The position numbers and the translations under genes are program-made. A DNA stretch of 23,929 nucleotides from a virus, in the IMG/VR virus record IMGVR_UViG_3300031851_000184, positions 1-23,929 of that record; one strand, written 5' to 3'. Of this stretch, positions 1 to 6,801 are shown piece after piece (within the stretch, counting starts at the first letter, position 1; every line of letters begins with the position of its first letter). The notes beneath the pieces are model-generated. The model did not search any database and was not told the DNA's origin. It saw only the letters and a list, made by a program, of their open reading frames with translations.

Positions 1-459
1 ATCATTTGCAAATTCTATAGAACCTTTGTTAAGAATCTTAACTCCTGGCTGTAAAAAGAACGGAACAGATTCCAACATAGTAACAAGACGAGCAATCATC
101 TCTCTTGCAATTGCACCTTTGTTAGCAAGGATTGCAACAGTCACTTCGGGGTGAAATAATAGAAACCATAATAGATATGCACAAGAAGTTATTGATTTAC
201 CACTCTGTCTACTTGCAAGGACAACACTAAAACGAGAGTCGTTGTAGTGGTTAATTAACTTATCTTGATACCCACGAAGTTTGAAAGGAACCATACCTTC
301 GTCTAGTGAAATAATTTGTGTATAGTTTTCTATGAAATGACAAGGGTTTTTAGAACATTTTAGATATTCATCTAATTCTTCTTTTGCGTATTGAGTTTCA
401 ATACCTGCTCTTTTGATAAGATTATTTCCAAGATAACCTTCATTCTTATTAACCGTCAT
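1..459 (-). CDS. gp17: Terminase large subunit, N-terminal part (runs off the window)
   Basis: This is the motor ATPase/nuclease that packages phage DNA into the prohead. Translating the minus strand from the ATG at 459 gives 153 open codons to the window edge, so only the N-terminal part is present. A P-loop Walker A motif (SRQSGKS) lies at residues 83-89, in the same setting as the T4 gp17 motif. It is preceded by a segment (PFKLRGYQDKLI) typical of the Q-motif/adenine-binding region of large terminases. The start overlaps the end of the small-terminase gene by 11 nt, the usual gp16-gp17 order. The Walker B motif and the nuclease domain lie outside the window. The Walker A motif occurs about 75-80 residues earlier than in T4, so the N-terminal extension seen in T4 is absent. 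The family call is firm. Confidence 0.93.
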   Translation of the reverse strand, partial: MTVNKNEGYLGNNLIKRAGIETQYAKEELDEYLKCSKNPCHFIENYTQIISLDEGMVPFKLRGYQDKLINHYNDSRFSVVLASRQSGKSITSCAYLLWFLLFHPEVTVAILANKGAIAREMIARLVTMLESVPFFLQPGVKILNKGSIEFAND

Positions 460-859
460 CTTTTTTACTTTCTTTCTTTAGGAACTTTTGAAGTTCTGAA
501 GTAGAACCAACATATAAATGATTATGTTGTGTTTTAACACTTCCGTTTTCATCTTCTAACTTCTTCAATTTGGTTTGAACGTCTAGTAACTTCTCTGCAG
601 TTTCACCTACAGTTTTAATTAACTGACCTGCTACTTCATATGCACGAGGATTCTCTGTCTCTTTACATACATCTAGAATACCATCTATTGCATCTTGTCC
701 TCTTTCTACAAGTCCATAAAGATTTTCTCTAGTGTACTTATAGTCCGTTTGGACATTATCAGCCTTAGGTGGGGATTTGATTACTTGAGTTGTTTCTTTC
801 TTTATTTCTGAAGAAATATCAAGTACATCATTTAATTTTGAATCTATATCTTTTGCCAT
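449..859 (-). CDS. gp16: Terminase small subunit
   Basis: This 136-residue protein has the form of T4-like small terminase subunits, the ring-forming regulator that recognises DNA and modulates the gp17 motor. It is rich in charged helices: residues about 40-105 look like long amphipathic coiled-coil helices (for example AEKLLDVQTKLKKLEDENG), which form the central domain in this family. It is shorter than T4 gp16 (164 residues). Its place between gp15 and gp17, with a 2-nt gap upstream and an 11-nt overlap downstream, matches T4 and cyanophage order. The start codon is ATG at 859; I see no strong Shine-Dalgarno there, so translation may be coupled to gp15. Confidence 0.87.
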   Translation of the reverse strand: MAKDIDSKLNDVLDISSEIKKETTQVIKSPPKADNVQTDYKYTRENLYGLVERGQDAIDGILDVCKETENPRAYEVAGQLIKTVGETAEKLLDVQTKLKKLEDENGSVKTQHNHLYVGSTSELQKFLKKESKKDDG

Positions 860-861
860 AA

Positions 862-1914
862 TTAACTTGCATCAGTCACTTTATCCTCTGTAAATGTAGA
901 AGGAGCGCCATCATCATAAAATGTTACAGTTTCTGCAACAACAAAGGTGTCGCCTGGGTCTACTGAACCAACAAACTTGAGTGAAGTATTACTACTAATA
1001 GTAACTGCATTGGACACTACTATTGATAGTTTGTCTTCTGCAATACTTGAAATAGTTGGATTGGTTGTTAAGTTTGTTCCAAATACTTCATCACCCACAC
1101 TTATACTATTATTTATTGCAGTTGAAAATGGTATTGTTGTGGAATCAGATACTGCAGTGGATGTCACTTCTGCGAATGCAGGTTCGTAATGTTTAACTTC
1201 TTTTATTAGACCTGAATCATCTATTTGACTTGTTGTAAATAACCCACTTGTTGTATTAATATAATCTCTTTCAATAACATTCTTAATGACTTTACCAGTA
1301 TAAACAGGGCCAAAGTAGTTTAATTGCATTGTAAAACTTAGATTGTATTCTATTACTCGTCTTTCAGTAAAGTCCCCTTCATATGTATCTGCAAGTTCAA
1401 CACTATTCAATACAATTGGTACATCTCTATAGTCGGTCATAGAATCAATCATCTTCATTGTGACTGTATATTCGGGTTGGAAATAAGGTATTATCTGTTC
1501 CACTATCTGTAAAGCGTCACTCATATTCTTCGCTAGAATACTTAAAGTGAACGATAGGTTGTAAGGTGCAGGTTGGTATTGATATGCTCTGTTAGACGTG
1601 TCAGCGCTCTCTAGCGTCATTTTCTGATGTCTTATAAGTTTGTTCTGTTGTCTTGCTGGGTCATACTCATAACCACTAAGTTCAAATGCTATACGAGGTA
1701 AACTAATTGCAGTTCTGTTATTGTCATTTAGATTTGGTTCTTCTGCAAGTCTTTGTAGGAATTTCTGTTTAGGGCCATATGAGATTGGGACTTTCTGTTC
1801 TGTTATTACAGTACCATCTTCCTTTATCTTCTTTACTGTTAAATTATTAAAAAGAGTTCCAAATATAGATACTGCTCGTTTTGTTGTCTCATTATAAAAG
1901 AATGTCCCAAACAT
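862..1914 (-). CDS. gp15: Tail sheath stabilizer and completion protein with C-terminal insertion
   Basis: This protein caps the contractile tail after sheath polymerisation and joins it to the neck. The N-terminus (MFGTFFYN, then AVSIFGTLFNNLTVKK) follows the T4 gp15 pattern, as do the downstream IPISYGPK-type strand, the LPRI segment and ALQIVEQIIPYFQP at about residues 135-150. The protein is 350 residues against about 270 in T4. The excess lies after about residue 235 and is a Thr/Ser/Val-rich beta segment (SVGDEVFGTNLTTNPTISSI) resembling a small module common in marine phage virion proteins. The ATG overlaps the gp14 stop (TAATG), implying translational coupling. Confidence 0.9.
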   Translation of the reverse strand: MFGTFFYNETTKRAVSIFGTLFNNLTVKKIKEDGTVITEQKVPISYGPKQKFLQRLAEEPNLNDNNRTAISLPRIAFELSGYEYDPARQQNKLIRHQKMTLESADTSNRAYQYQPAPYNLSFTLSILAKNMSDALQIVEQIIPYFQPEYTVTMKMIDSMTDYRDVPIVLNSVELADTYEGDFTERRVIEYNLSFTMQLNYFGPVYTGKVIKNVIERDYINTTSGLFTTSQIDDSGLIKEVKHYEPAFAEVTSTAVSDSTTIPFSTAINNSISVGDEVFGTNLTTNPTISSIAEDKLSIVVSNAVTISSNTSLKFVGSVDPGDTFVVAETVTFYDDGAPSTFTEDKVTDAS

Positions 1915-2768
1915 TATGTGACCTCACCGAATGGATTTGTTTCAGAGAAGTCTAAGTATTCGTCTGCTTTTGTTTCAAAGTCTGTATTTTGTGCAGAACC
2001 ATCATTACTAAATGTCAATACATCTTCTATAGATTGAATAGTGTATTCTGCAGCTGAACTTGCACCAATTAAAACATCATTATCTGCAAGTGTTATTGTA
2101 TTATCTTTTACGGATAATAAATGATTTTGTGGAGACCATGAAACCACTTCTCCAACAACAACTCCATCTTTAGTGACATTCTCATTAACAGTATAATTAC
2201 CACTACCACTATTAAACATGGTTAATTTAACTTGATATGCTTGGTCTAGTTCTACTAAGTCTGCGTTTGTTCCAGTATCAAAATCTTCTCCACTGTATTC
2301 AAAGAGTTCACATTGCAATTTAAATACAAATAATTTACCTACTTGATAGAATGGATTCTCATGTTCTACGAATTTTATTTCGAACATTGAACCACTAAGA
2401 GGGAAGTGTATTAAATCACCTTCGTTAGGTCTTAGAGATGTTGCAAGGTTAGAGTCTAATGATATGAATCTTTCCCATGTTCGTAAAGATATGACAAAGG
2501 TTGCAGTATCCCTTACTTGTACACCGAACTTACTAAAGAGGTCACCCTCTCCTTCAAAGCCATCAGTATTTTCTATATACATCTCTACAGAATATGCATC
2601 ACCGAATGTTGATTGCACATCTTCACCAAGGATAGAATCTTCCTCTACAATTTCTCTTGGTAGATAGAATGTTTCGTGTCCATACATTCTTAACGACTCA
2701 ACAACTAAATCCTCGTAAAGGTGTTGTTCAGTTGATACTGCATGGTTAAAAAATACATTTGTTGGCAT
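1914..2768 (-). CDS. gp14: Neck protein gp14
   Basis: This head-completion/neck protein acts with gp13 to seal filled heads and join them to tails. Its 284 residues begin MPTNVFFNHAVSTEQ, a signature of gp14 homologues in T4-like cyanophages, and include ESLRMYGHETFYLPREIV, another typical segment. An internal stretch at about residues 195-250 (GNYTVNENVTKDGVVVGEVV and the following beta-rich residues) looks like an inserted decoration module, because T4 gp14 is about 256 residues. It starts 3 nt after gp13 and its stop overlaps the gp15 ATG, so gp13, gp14 and gp15 form a translational block. The name rests on sequence pattern and synteny. Confidence 0.88.
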   Translation of the reverse strand: MPTNVFFNHAVSTEQHLYEDLVVESLRMYGHETFYLPREIVEEDSILGEDVQSTFGDAYSVEMYIENTDGFEGEGDLFSKFGVQVRDTATFVISLRTWERFISLDSNLATSLRPNEGDLIHFPLSGSMFEIKFVEHENPFYQVGKLFVFKLQCELFEYSGEDFDTGTNADLVELDQAYQVKLTMFNSGSGNYTVNENVTKDGVVVGEVVSWSPQNHLLSVKDNTITLADNDVLIGASSAAEYTIQSIEDVLTFSNDGSAQNTDFETKADEYLDFSETNPFGEVT

Positions 2769-2771
2769 AAT

Positions 2772-3587
2772 TTATCCCATTAAGTCCATGACTGGCATTT
2801 CAAAATTCAGTCTTGACTCTTCTTCTAATCTTGTAATCTCTTCTTGTGCTTCTGTTTTAATTTGTTGTGCATCAAGTGTAACCCCGCCTGGAAGTGCGAT
2901 ACCTTGGAACTTAGATAGATTCTCACCCCACTGATACTTAACAAGTGCAGTTGCATACTTCTTAAGGAACATATCGTTATATATGTCTGTAAAGTCTACA
3001 GGGTCTATTTTCCTATAACATTCTATTATTATGTACTCTCCAGCAGTTAACTTTGCAGTAGTATAATCAATATACAATCTATTTTGATGAGAGTTGTATC
3101 GTATTGGTATCTGTCCGACTAACATATCGTTTATTAATTTTATATGTTGTTGAACTTGTGAGTAGTATAGTACACTTGTTGATGTTAAATCCCAAAGGTC
3201 ATTTAGTCTCAACTGATACTGTATGTCAAACATACTAGATGTTTGTCCTGAATTAAATGGAAATATTCTTAGTACACTTAACACATGTTCGGGTAGTGTT
3301 ACATAACTTTTACTCTCTTTGTAAGATTGATTTGAGATTGCCTGTGTTCCACTTGTAGAACCAGTAAGAGTGTCATCTGTTTTAAATGAATCAATTTCGT
3401 CTTGTGTGATTTGGTGTTTTAAATACGTCTTAATGGAACCATTGTAATGATATTCATGAAAGTATTGTAATGCCTCATCAATTCTGTCATCTAACTGGTC
3501 ATCATCAACATTAATCTCTAATACTGGAGCTCCAAGTTTCCTCTTTATATAGTCTTTTAAGGTACTTTTTGATGTTGGTTCTGCCAT
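2772..3587 (-). CDS. gp13: Neck protein gp13
   Basis: This is the head-completion protein that forms the neck ring with gp14. The protein is 271 residues. Its N-terminus (STLKDYIKRKLGAPVLEINV, then DDQLDDRIDEALQYFHEYHY) is the conserved opening of gp13 in T4-like marine phages. The start at 3587 is supported by AGGA five nt upstream and by a perfect late promoter box (TATAAATA at 3619-3626) that predicts a leader of about 25 nt. This promoter heads the gp13-gp14-gp15-gp16-gp17 block. The C-terminus (EEITRLEEESRLNFEMPVMD) is helical and acidic, as in homologues. Confidence 0.9.
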   Translation of the reverse strand: MAEPTSKSTLKDYIKRKLGAPVLEINVDDDQLDDRIDEALQYFHEYHYNGSIKTYLKHQITQDEIDSFKTDDTLTGSTSGTQAISNQSYKESKSYVTLPEHVLSVLRIFPFNSGQTSSMFDIQYQLRLNDLWDLTSTSVLYYSQVQQHIKLINDMLVGQIPIRYNSHQNRLYIDYTTAKLTAGEYIIIECYRKIDPVDFTDIYNDMFLKKYATALVKYQWGENLSKFQGIALPGGVTLDAQQIKTEAQEEITRLEEESRLNFEMPVMDLMG

Positions 3588-3618
3588 AGTATTCCTGTAG
3601 TAAATTTGTGTCTACTAC

Positions 3619-3626
3619 TATTTATA
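3619..3626 (-). promoter_or_regulatory. T4-type late promoter for gp13
   Basis: The minus strand reads TATAAATA, an exact match to the T4 late promoter consensus recognised by the gp55 sigma factor. It sits between the stop of the small membrane protein and gp13, 32 nt from the gp13 ATG. Placing the box at -13 to -6 puts +1 at about 3613. The box is followed by GTAGTAG, part of an extended AAATAGTA motif shared by five of the seven intergenic late boxes here. Confidence 0.85.
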
Positions 3627-3638
3627 TGAATTTAGAAC

Positions 3639-3899
3639 CTATTCTTGGAAGTAAGTCTTAGATTGTAGACGGTCTATCTTCTCGTCTATCCTGTTCATAG
3701 TAGCGATTAGTCTTTCAGACACAATTTCCACTTCTTCACGAGTAACATATTCTTTTGCTAACTCTTCTCTTGTCTTATTGACAAGTATATCTATTCTCTT
3801 CTGTTCGGATAAAAGGTTTCTTATTAGGAATCCTAAAGGTGCTAACACGAATGTTATCATAAGGTTCCAAAGAAGGTGAGTGTCTATTACTATTTCCAT
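3639..3899 (-). CDS. Small membrane protein with coiled coil, unknown function
   Basis: This 86-residue protein has one hydrophobic N-terminal segment at about residues 8-28 (LLWNLMITFVLAPLGFLI), followed by a charged helical/coiled-coil region to the C-terminus. The topology resembles small holin-like or haemolysin-XhlA-like phage proteins, but no family signature is decisive, so lysis, membrane anchoring and other roles remain open. No Shine-Dalgarno precedes the ATG. Instead a late promoter box ends 5 nt upstream, so the mRNA is predicted to begin at the start codon. It sits between the modification-like cassette and gp13. Confidence 0.75.
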   Translation of the reverse strand: MEIVIDTHLLWNLMITFVLAPLGFLIRNLLSEQKRIDILVNKTREELAKEYVTREEVEIVSERLIATMNRIDEKIDRLQSKTYFQE

Positions 3900-3904
3900 A
3901 CTAC

Positions 3905-3912
3905 TATTTAGA
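3905..3912 (-). promoter_or_regulatory. T4-type late promoter (TCTAAATA) abutting a start codon
   Basis: The minus strand reads TCTAAATA followed by GTAGT and then the ATG at 3899. With the T4 geometry (box at -13 to -6), +1 coincides with the A of the ATG. The box matches the CTAAATA variant seen at the other intergenic sites here and carries the AAATAGTA extension. It also lies about 5 nt from the stop of the upstream oxygenase gene. Confidence 0.72.
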
Positions 3913-3916
3913 ATAG

Positions 3917-4621
3917 CTAGTCGGTTGAAAGGTCTCCATTGGGATGAACATTATAAACAAATTCATCATCATTGTAGTTTGGTATGTCACCACTATGACC
4001 ACCTTCAGCAGGATATCTCATTTCTATATTAAATGATATTGAATATCTTTCTTTATCAGTTACATTTGGTTCTACCATATGCATAAGACCACTTGGAAAA
4101 AGTATGAGTTTACCACCTTTGGGTTCAAATCCTTTACTCGTTGCAGTTCTAGGTGAGTTTGGAAAATCTGCGACAACTTTAGGATGTGTATCAATCATTT
4201 CAATATGACCTTCATCTCCATCTGCTTTTATATAAAACACACCACTATACCAACAACCATTATGCAAGTGTGGTTTGTTCCATGCAAGATGGTCGTTAAT
4301 ATTTGCCCAAGAATTTCCTATATGCATATTTGCTTTGTTACGGTCTAATCCATGGAAAGGCCATATCTCATCATAAAACATAGTTTGTATTCTATTCATT
4401 AGTTTTTGGAATGCAGGATTAGATTCACAACCATCATGTGATTGCCAACCAGTGTATGCATTAGAAAGTCTTCTACCTTCGGGGTCTTTTCTTCTCATAC
4501 CATCCATAGTATCAGTAAGAAGGTCTAAGTAATTTTGGTCTACACCTCTATTTGAATCTAAACTAGGGTCTAGTAAATCTCTCTCAAAGATATATGTTGG
4601 GAAAAGTAATCTAACTGCCAT
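3917..4621 (-). CDS. 2OG-Fe(II) oxygenase, PF13759/TIGR02466 type
   Basis: This is a predicted 2-oxoglutarate and iron dependent dioxygenase whose substrate is unknown. It has 234 residues from the ATG at 4621, which I chose because it has GGAG about 10 nt upstream and overlaps the previous stop by 11 nt. A longer reading to 4750 would lie inside the upstream gene. Family marks are the opening RLLFPTYIFERDL, NSWANIN at about 103-109, PHLHNGCWYSGVFYI at 117-131, FPSGLMH at 175-181 (distal iron histidine H181) and RYSISFN at 192-198 (R192 fits 2OG binding). Homologues are frequent in marine T4-like phages. It is the last gene of the modification-like cassette. Confidence 0.85.
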   Translation of the reverse strand: MAVRLLFPTYIFERDLLDPSLDSNRGVDQNYLDLLTDTMDGMRRKDPEGRRLSNAYTGWQSHDGCESNPAFQKLMNRIQTMFYDEIWPFHGLDRNKANMHIGNSWANINDHLAWNKPHLHNGCWYSGVFYIKADGDEGHIEMIDTHPKVVADFPNSPRTATSKGFEPKGGKLILFPSGLMHMVEPNVTDKERYSISFNIEMRYPAEGGHSGDIPNYNDDEFVYNVHPNGDLSTD

Positions 4622-5501
4622 CGAAATCAAACTCCAATTGTGTTTCTTCTGAAACTTCTTTGTTGTGAAAAGGACACTCGGGTGGTGGATTCTCTTCTTT
4701 ATAAAGTTTGCCTTTTGGTTTCCAATAACCCTGTCTACGGTATGCACCAAACTCTTTTACACTGTCTTCGTCAAATTCTACTAACTGACTCCACTCTTGC
4801 ATAGATTTATTTGTAGAAACTGTTCTATCGAACTCTGATGTTCCTGTTCCACGATTATCAATCCAAGATTTATGTGTATTGACTTGATAGGAACCAACCC
4901 ACTTCTCTCTTTTATATGGTATTATCTGACAAAGAGGAGTCCCTTTTGGTATTACAAATGAGTAATCTACTTTAGGATAAAAAATTATTTGTGCATTGTC
5001 CATACCCACATTAAAGTCGTCTGTATCTATGATACCTTGCCATGTTGCAAAATGATTATTCTGAAATAGGAATGGGTCTAGGTAAAAACAAGAATAGCCA
5101 GGTGGTGTTTTGATATTCCAAGGGTTTCTCATTTTAAATGCATCCTTAATTGGTTTACCACCACCTAAGTATTCAAATGCATCTAGTGTTTGTGTTGTTG
5201 GATGACTATTAGAATTGTAACCACCCCCATGTGGGTCAAAGGTTGCGAGAGTATCACTACCTCTATCGTCTCCACCAATTCCGTTTATAACATGTATATC
5301 TCTATTTGCCAATAGTATCCAACCACTCTTTAACCAATCATCCATGGCTGGACAGGCACGAATGGTCTGTTGAACCGTACCATTTACTAACTCACCTGCT
5401 TTTGCTTTCTTCCACCAATCAGGTGATATAGAACTTGCAAGGACTGGTTTAAAGTCTTTGAGTGTTTCTTTATTATATGTGTGAAATTCTATCGTTGGCA
5501 T
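4611..5501 (-). CDS. DUF6065-like protein, function unknown
   Basis: This 296-residue protein has the features that I associate with DUF6065: ISPDWWKKAKAG at about 25-36, a TIRACPAMDDWLKSG segment at 46-60, RNPWNIKTPPGYSCFY at 125-140, DTDDFN at 159-164 and the IPKGTPLCQIIPYKR block at 184-198. The layout suggests a cupin-like beta fold, but no catalytic activity is established to my knowledge. A Cys/His group (ECPFH) lies near the C-terminus. The start is the ATG at 5501; a TTG one codon earlier is less likely. It overlaps the upstream oxygenase by 29 nt and the downstream one by 11 nt, so the three are probably translated together. Confidence 0.75.
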   Translation of the reverse strand: MPTIEFHTYNKETLKDFKPVLASSISPDWWKKAKAGELVNGTVQQTIRACPAMDDWLKSGWILLANRDIHVINGIGGDDRGSDTLATFDPHGGGYNSNSHPTTQTLDAFEYLGGGKPIKDAFKMRNPWNIKTPPGYSCFYLDPFLFQNNHFATWQGIIDTDDFNVGMDNAQIIFYPKVDYSFVIPKGTPLCQIIPYKREKWVGSYQVNTHKSWIDNRGTGTSEFDRTVSTNKSMQEWSQLVEFDEDSVKEFGAYRRQGYWKPKGKLYKEENPPPECPFHNKEVSEETQLEFDFDGS

Positions 5502-6192
5502 CAAAAAACTCTGATTGGTCTACTAATCTTACTTCGTCCCCTCTCAAGACTAGTGACCTTCTGTCTATGTATCTTGCTGATGGAGTAGGTGCATCTGCAC
5601 CATGAGGTATTCTACCATCAAACATTATTAATCTATTTGGTTTAAATTCTATTTCTGCAATCTGATGGTTGTCAATATGTTCTTGTCTTCCATCTAAACC
5701 TTGTTGCATCTTATTATATAGTCGTAACTTACCACCCCAATTTTTGTTCCAAAACTTATTGGTGTAGTATAGGAATGAAAGGTTCCAATCATCTTCTTCT
5801 TGACAATCTGCATGGGTAGTTCCCTGCAATCCTTGTGTTTGTGAGTTTAAACCCATGTACTGAAATCGTTGCCACTTGAATCCAAATTCTGTTTGCAATC
5901 TTCTATTCATATAGTATGGAAAAAATGTATGAAGTTTATCCATATCCTTTTCCAACTCCATATCATTTCTATAGAATGTTGCACCCCAAAAACTATGATG
6001 TGGTAATCCTGTTGGACTTCCACTAGAAACTTGATTTGTTTTAGACCAAAGATTATGTCCAACTATATAGTCATCAAAATGGTGATGAAGTTCAGTTGCA
6101 AGATAGTTATCTAAAACATAAACATCTTTAAGTGGTAAGTCTTCTATTTTAAAGGGTTCATCTATATAGACAACCTTTATATCGTCATACAT
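5473..6192 (-). CDS. 2OG-Fe(II) oxygenase, prolyl-4-hydroxylase-like
   Basis: This 239-residue protein is a predicted 2OG-Fe(II) dioxygenase of the PF13640 (prolyl 4-hydroxylase-like) type. The HxD iron motif is HAD at 127-129, NWGGKLRLY at 151-159 is the conserved GG-strand, the distal histidine is H197 (GRIPHGAD), and the 2OG-binding arginine is R207 or R211 in RYIDRRS. All residues needed for activity therefore appear present. Members of this family hydroxylate proline or other side chains, and viral ones are often of unknown substrate. It starts 3 nt after the preceding gene and overlaps the DUF6065-like gene by 29 nt. Its closeness to Pro/Tyr-rich repeat proteins is discussed under findings. 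Confidence 0.85.
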   Translation of the reverse strand: MYDDIKVVYIDEPFKIEDLPLKDVYVLDNYLATELHHHFDDYIVGHNLWSKTNQVSSGSPTGLPHHSFWGATFYRNDMELEKDMDKLHTFFPYYMNRRLQTEFGFKWQRFQYMGLNSQTQGLQGTTHADCQEEDDWNLSFLYYTNKFWNKNWGGKLRLYNKMQQGLDGRQEHIDNHQIAEIEFKPNRLIMFDGRIPHGADAPTPSARYIDRRSLVLRGDEVRLVDQSEFFDANDRISHI

Positions 6193-6195
6193 GAC

Positions 6196-6753
6196 TTATC
6201 TTTCGTGGTCGGGTAATAAAGAAGCTTTTGGTAGTTGTACAACATACTCTTGTAATGGTTTAAGATAGTCTTCTCTAGTAGCGAAAATTTCATTTACAAG
6301 TTGGTCATATATTACATATTGTGAATCTGCAAATTCTAAAATTCTTCTTGCATTTGACCTATATGGATGGTTAGAACCCTCTCTACCAGCAAATGTTGCT
6401 TCTGATAAATCATCAAATCCATAGTTATCAGTAAACTCTGAAATGTTATTTTTAACTTCACCAATCAAGTCTTGTACATACTGATTGTTTAATGTGGTTC
6501 CAGCTGGTGGTTCAGAGTTATCTATGTAGTTTTCTATAATATCTTTTTCAGCACTAGTTATATCTCTTTTAATTTGGTCATCAAAACAGAGATTGTCATC
6601 CCATTTTTCAATTACAACTTCTATATCATCATATACAAGAACATCAAAATCGAATCCTAGTTCGGGTTGGTCTGTATTATCAAATTCATATTGTAAACCA
6701 TTTGGTTTTCTTACTATTAGTTTTTGGTCTTCTGTGTAAATTAGTGCGTTCAT
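6196..6753 (-). CDS. Acidic protein of unknown function, possible tail-fibre assembly factor
   Basis: I do not recognise this 185-residue acidic protein with certainty. Its start (MNALIYTEDQ) is set at the ATG at 6753; a TTG six codons earlier would lie inside an apparent promoter. The N-terminal third is beta-like and rich in Asp. The C-terminal half (about 120-185) is helical and contains HPYRSNARRILEFADSQY. This pattern recalls small tail-fibre assembly/chaperone proteins encoded beside fibre genes, but that is only a resemblance. It lies between the glycosyltransferase and the first oxygenase. A TATAAT box with a 17-nt spacer from TTGTAA precedes it and would place +1 at the ATG. Confidence 0.72.
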   Translation of the reverse strand: MNALIYTEDQKLIVRKPNGLQYEFDNTDQPELGFDFDVLVYDDIEVVIEKWDDNLCFDDQIKRDITSAEKDIIENYIDNSEPPAGTTLNNQYVQDLIGEVKNNISEFTDNYGFDDLSEATFAGREGSNHPYRSNARRILEFADSQYVIYDQLVNEIFATREDYLKPLQEYVVQLPKASLLPDHER

Positions 6754-6759
6754 ACTGTT

Positions 6760-6788
6760 ATTATACCTCAATTTTATGTATTTTACAA
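6760..6788 (-). promoter_or_regulatory. Possible sigma70-type promoter (TTGTAA, 17 nt, TATAAT)
   Basis: On the minus strand TTGTAA (about 6783-6788) is separated by 17 nt from a perfect TATAAT (about 6760-6765). Six nt (AACAGT) then separate the -10 box from the ATG at 6753, so +1 would fall on the start codon. This is unlike the other promoters here, which are late-type. It could be a host-polymerase (early) promoter or a chance match in AT-rich DNA. Confidence 0.4.
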
Positions 6789-6801
6789 GCGGTTTTCATT
6801 T

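Noticed and set aside
4622-4750. N-terminal extension of the second oxygenase
   Set aside because: It would lie wholly inside the DUF6065-like gene; the ATG at 4621 has GGAG and starts at the family's normal N-terminus.
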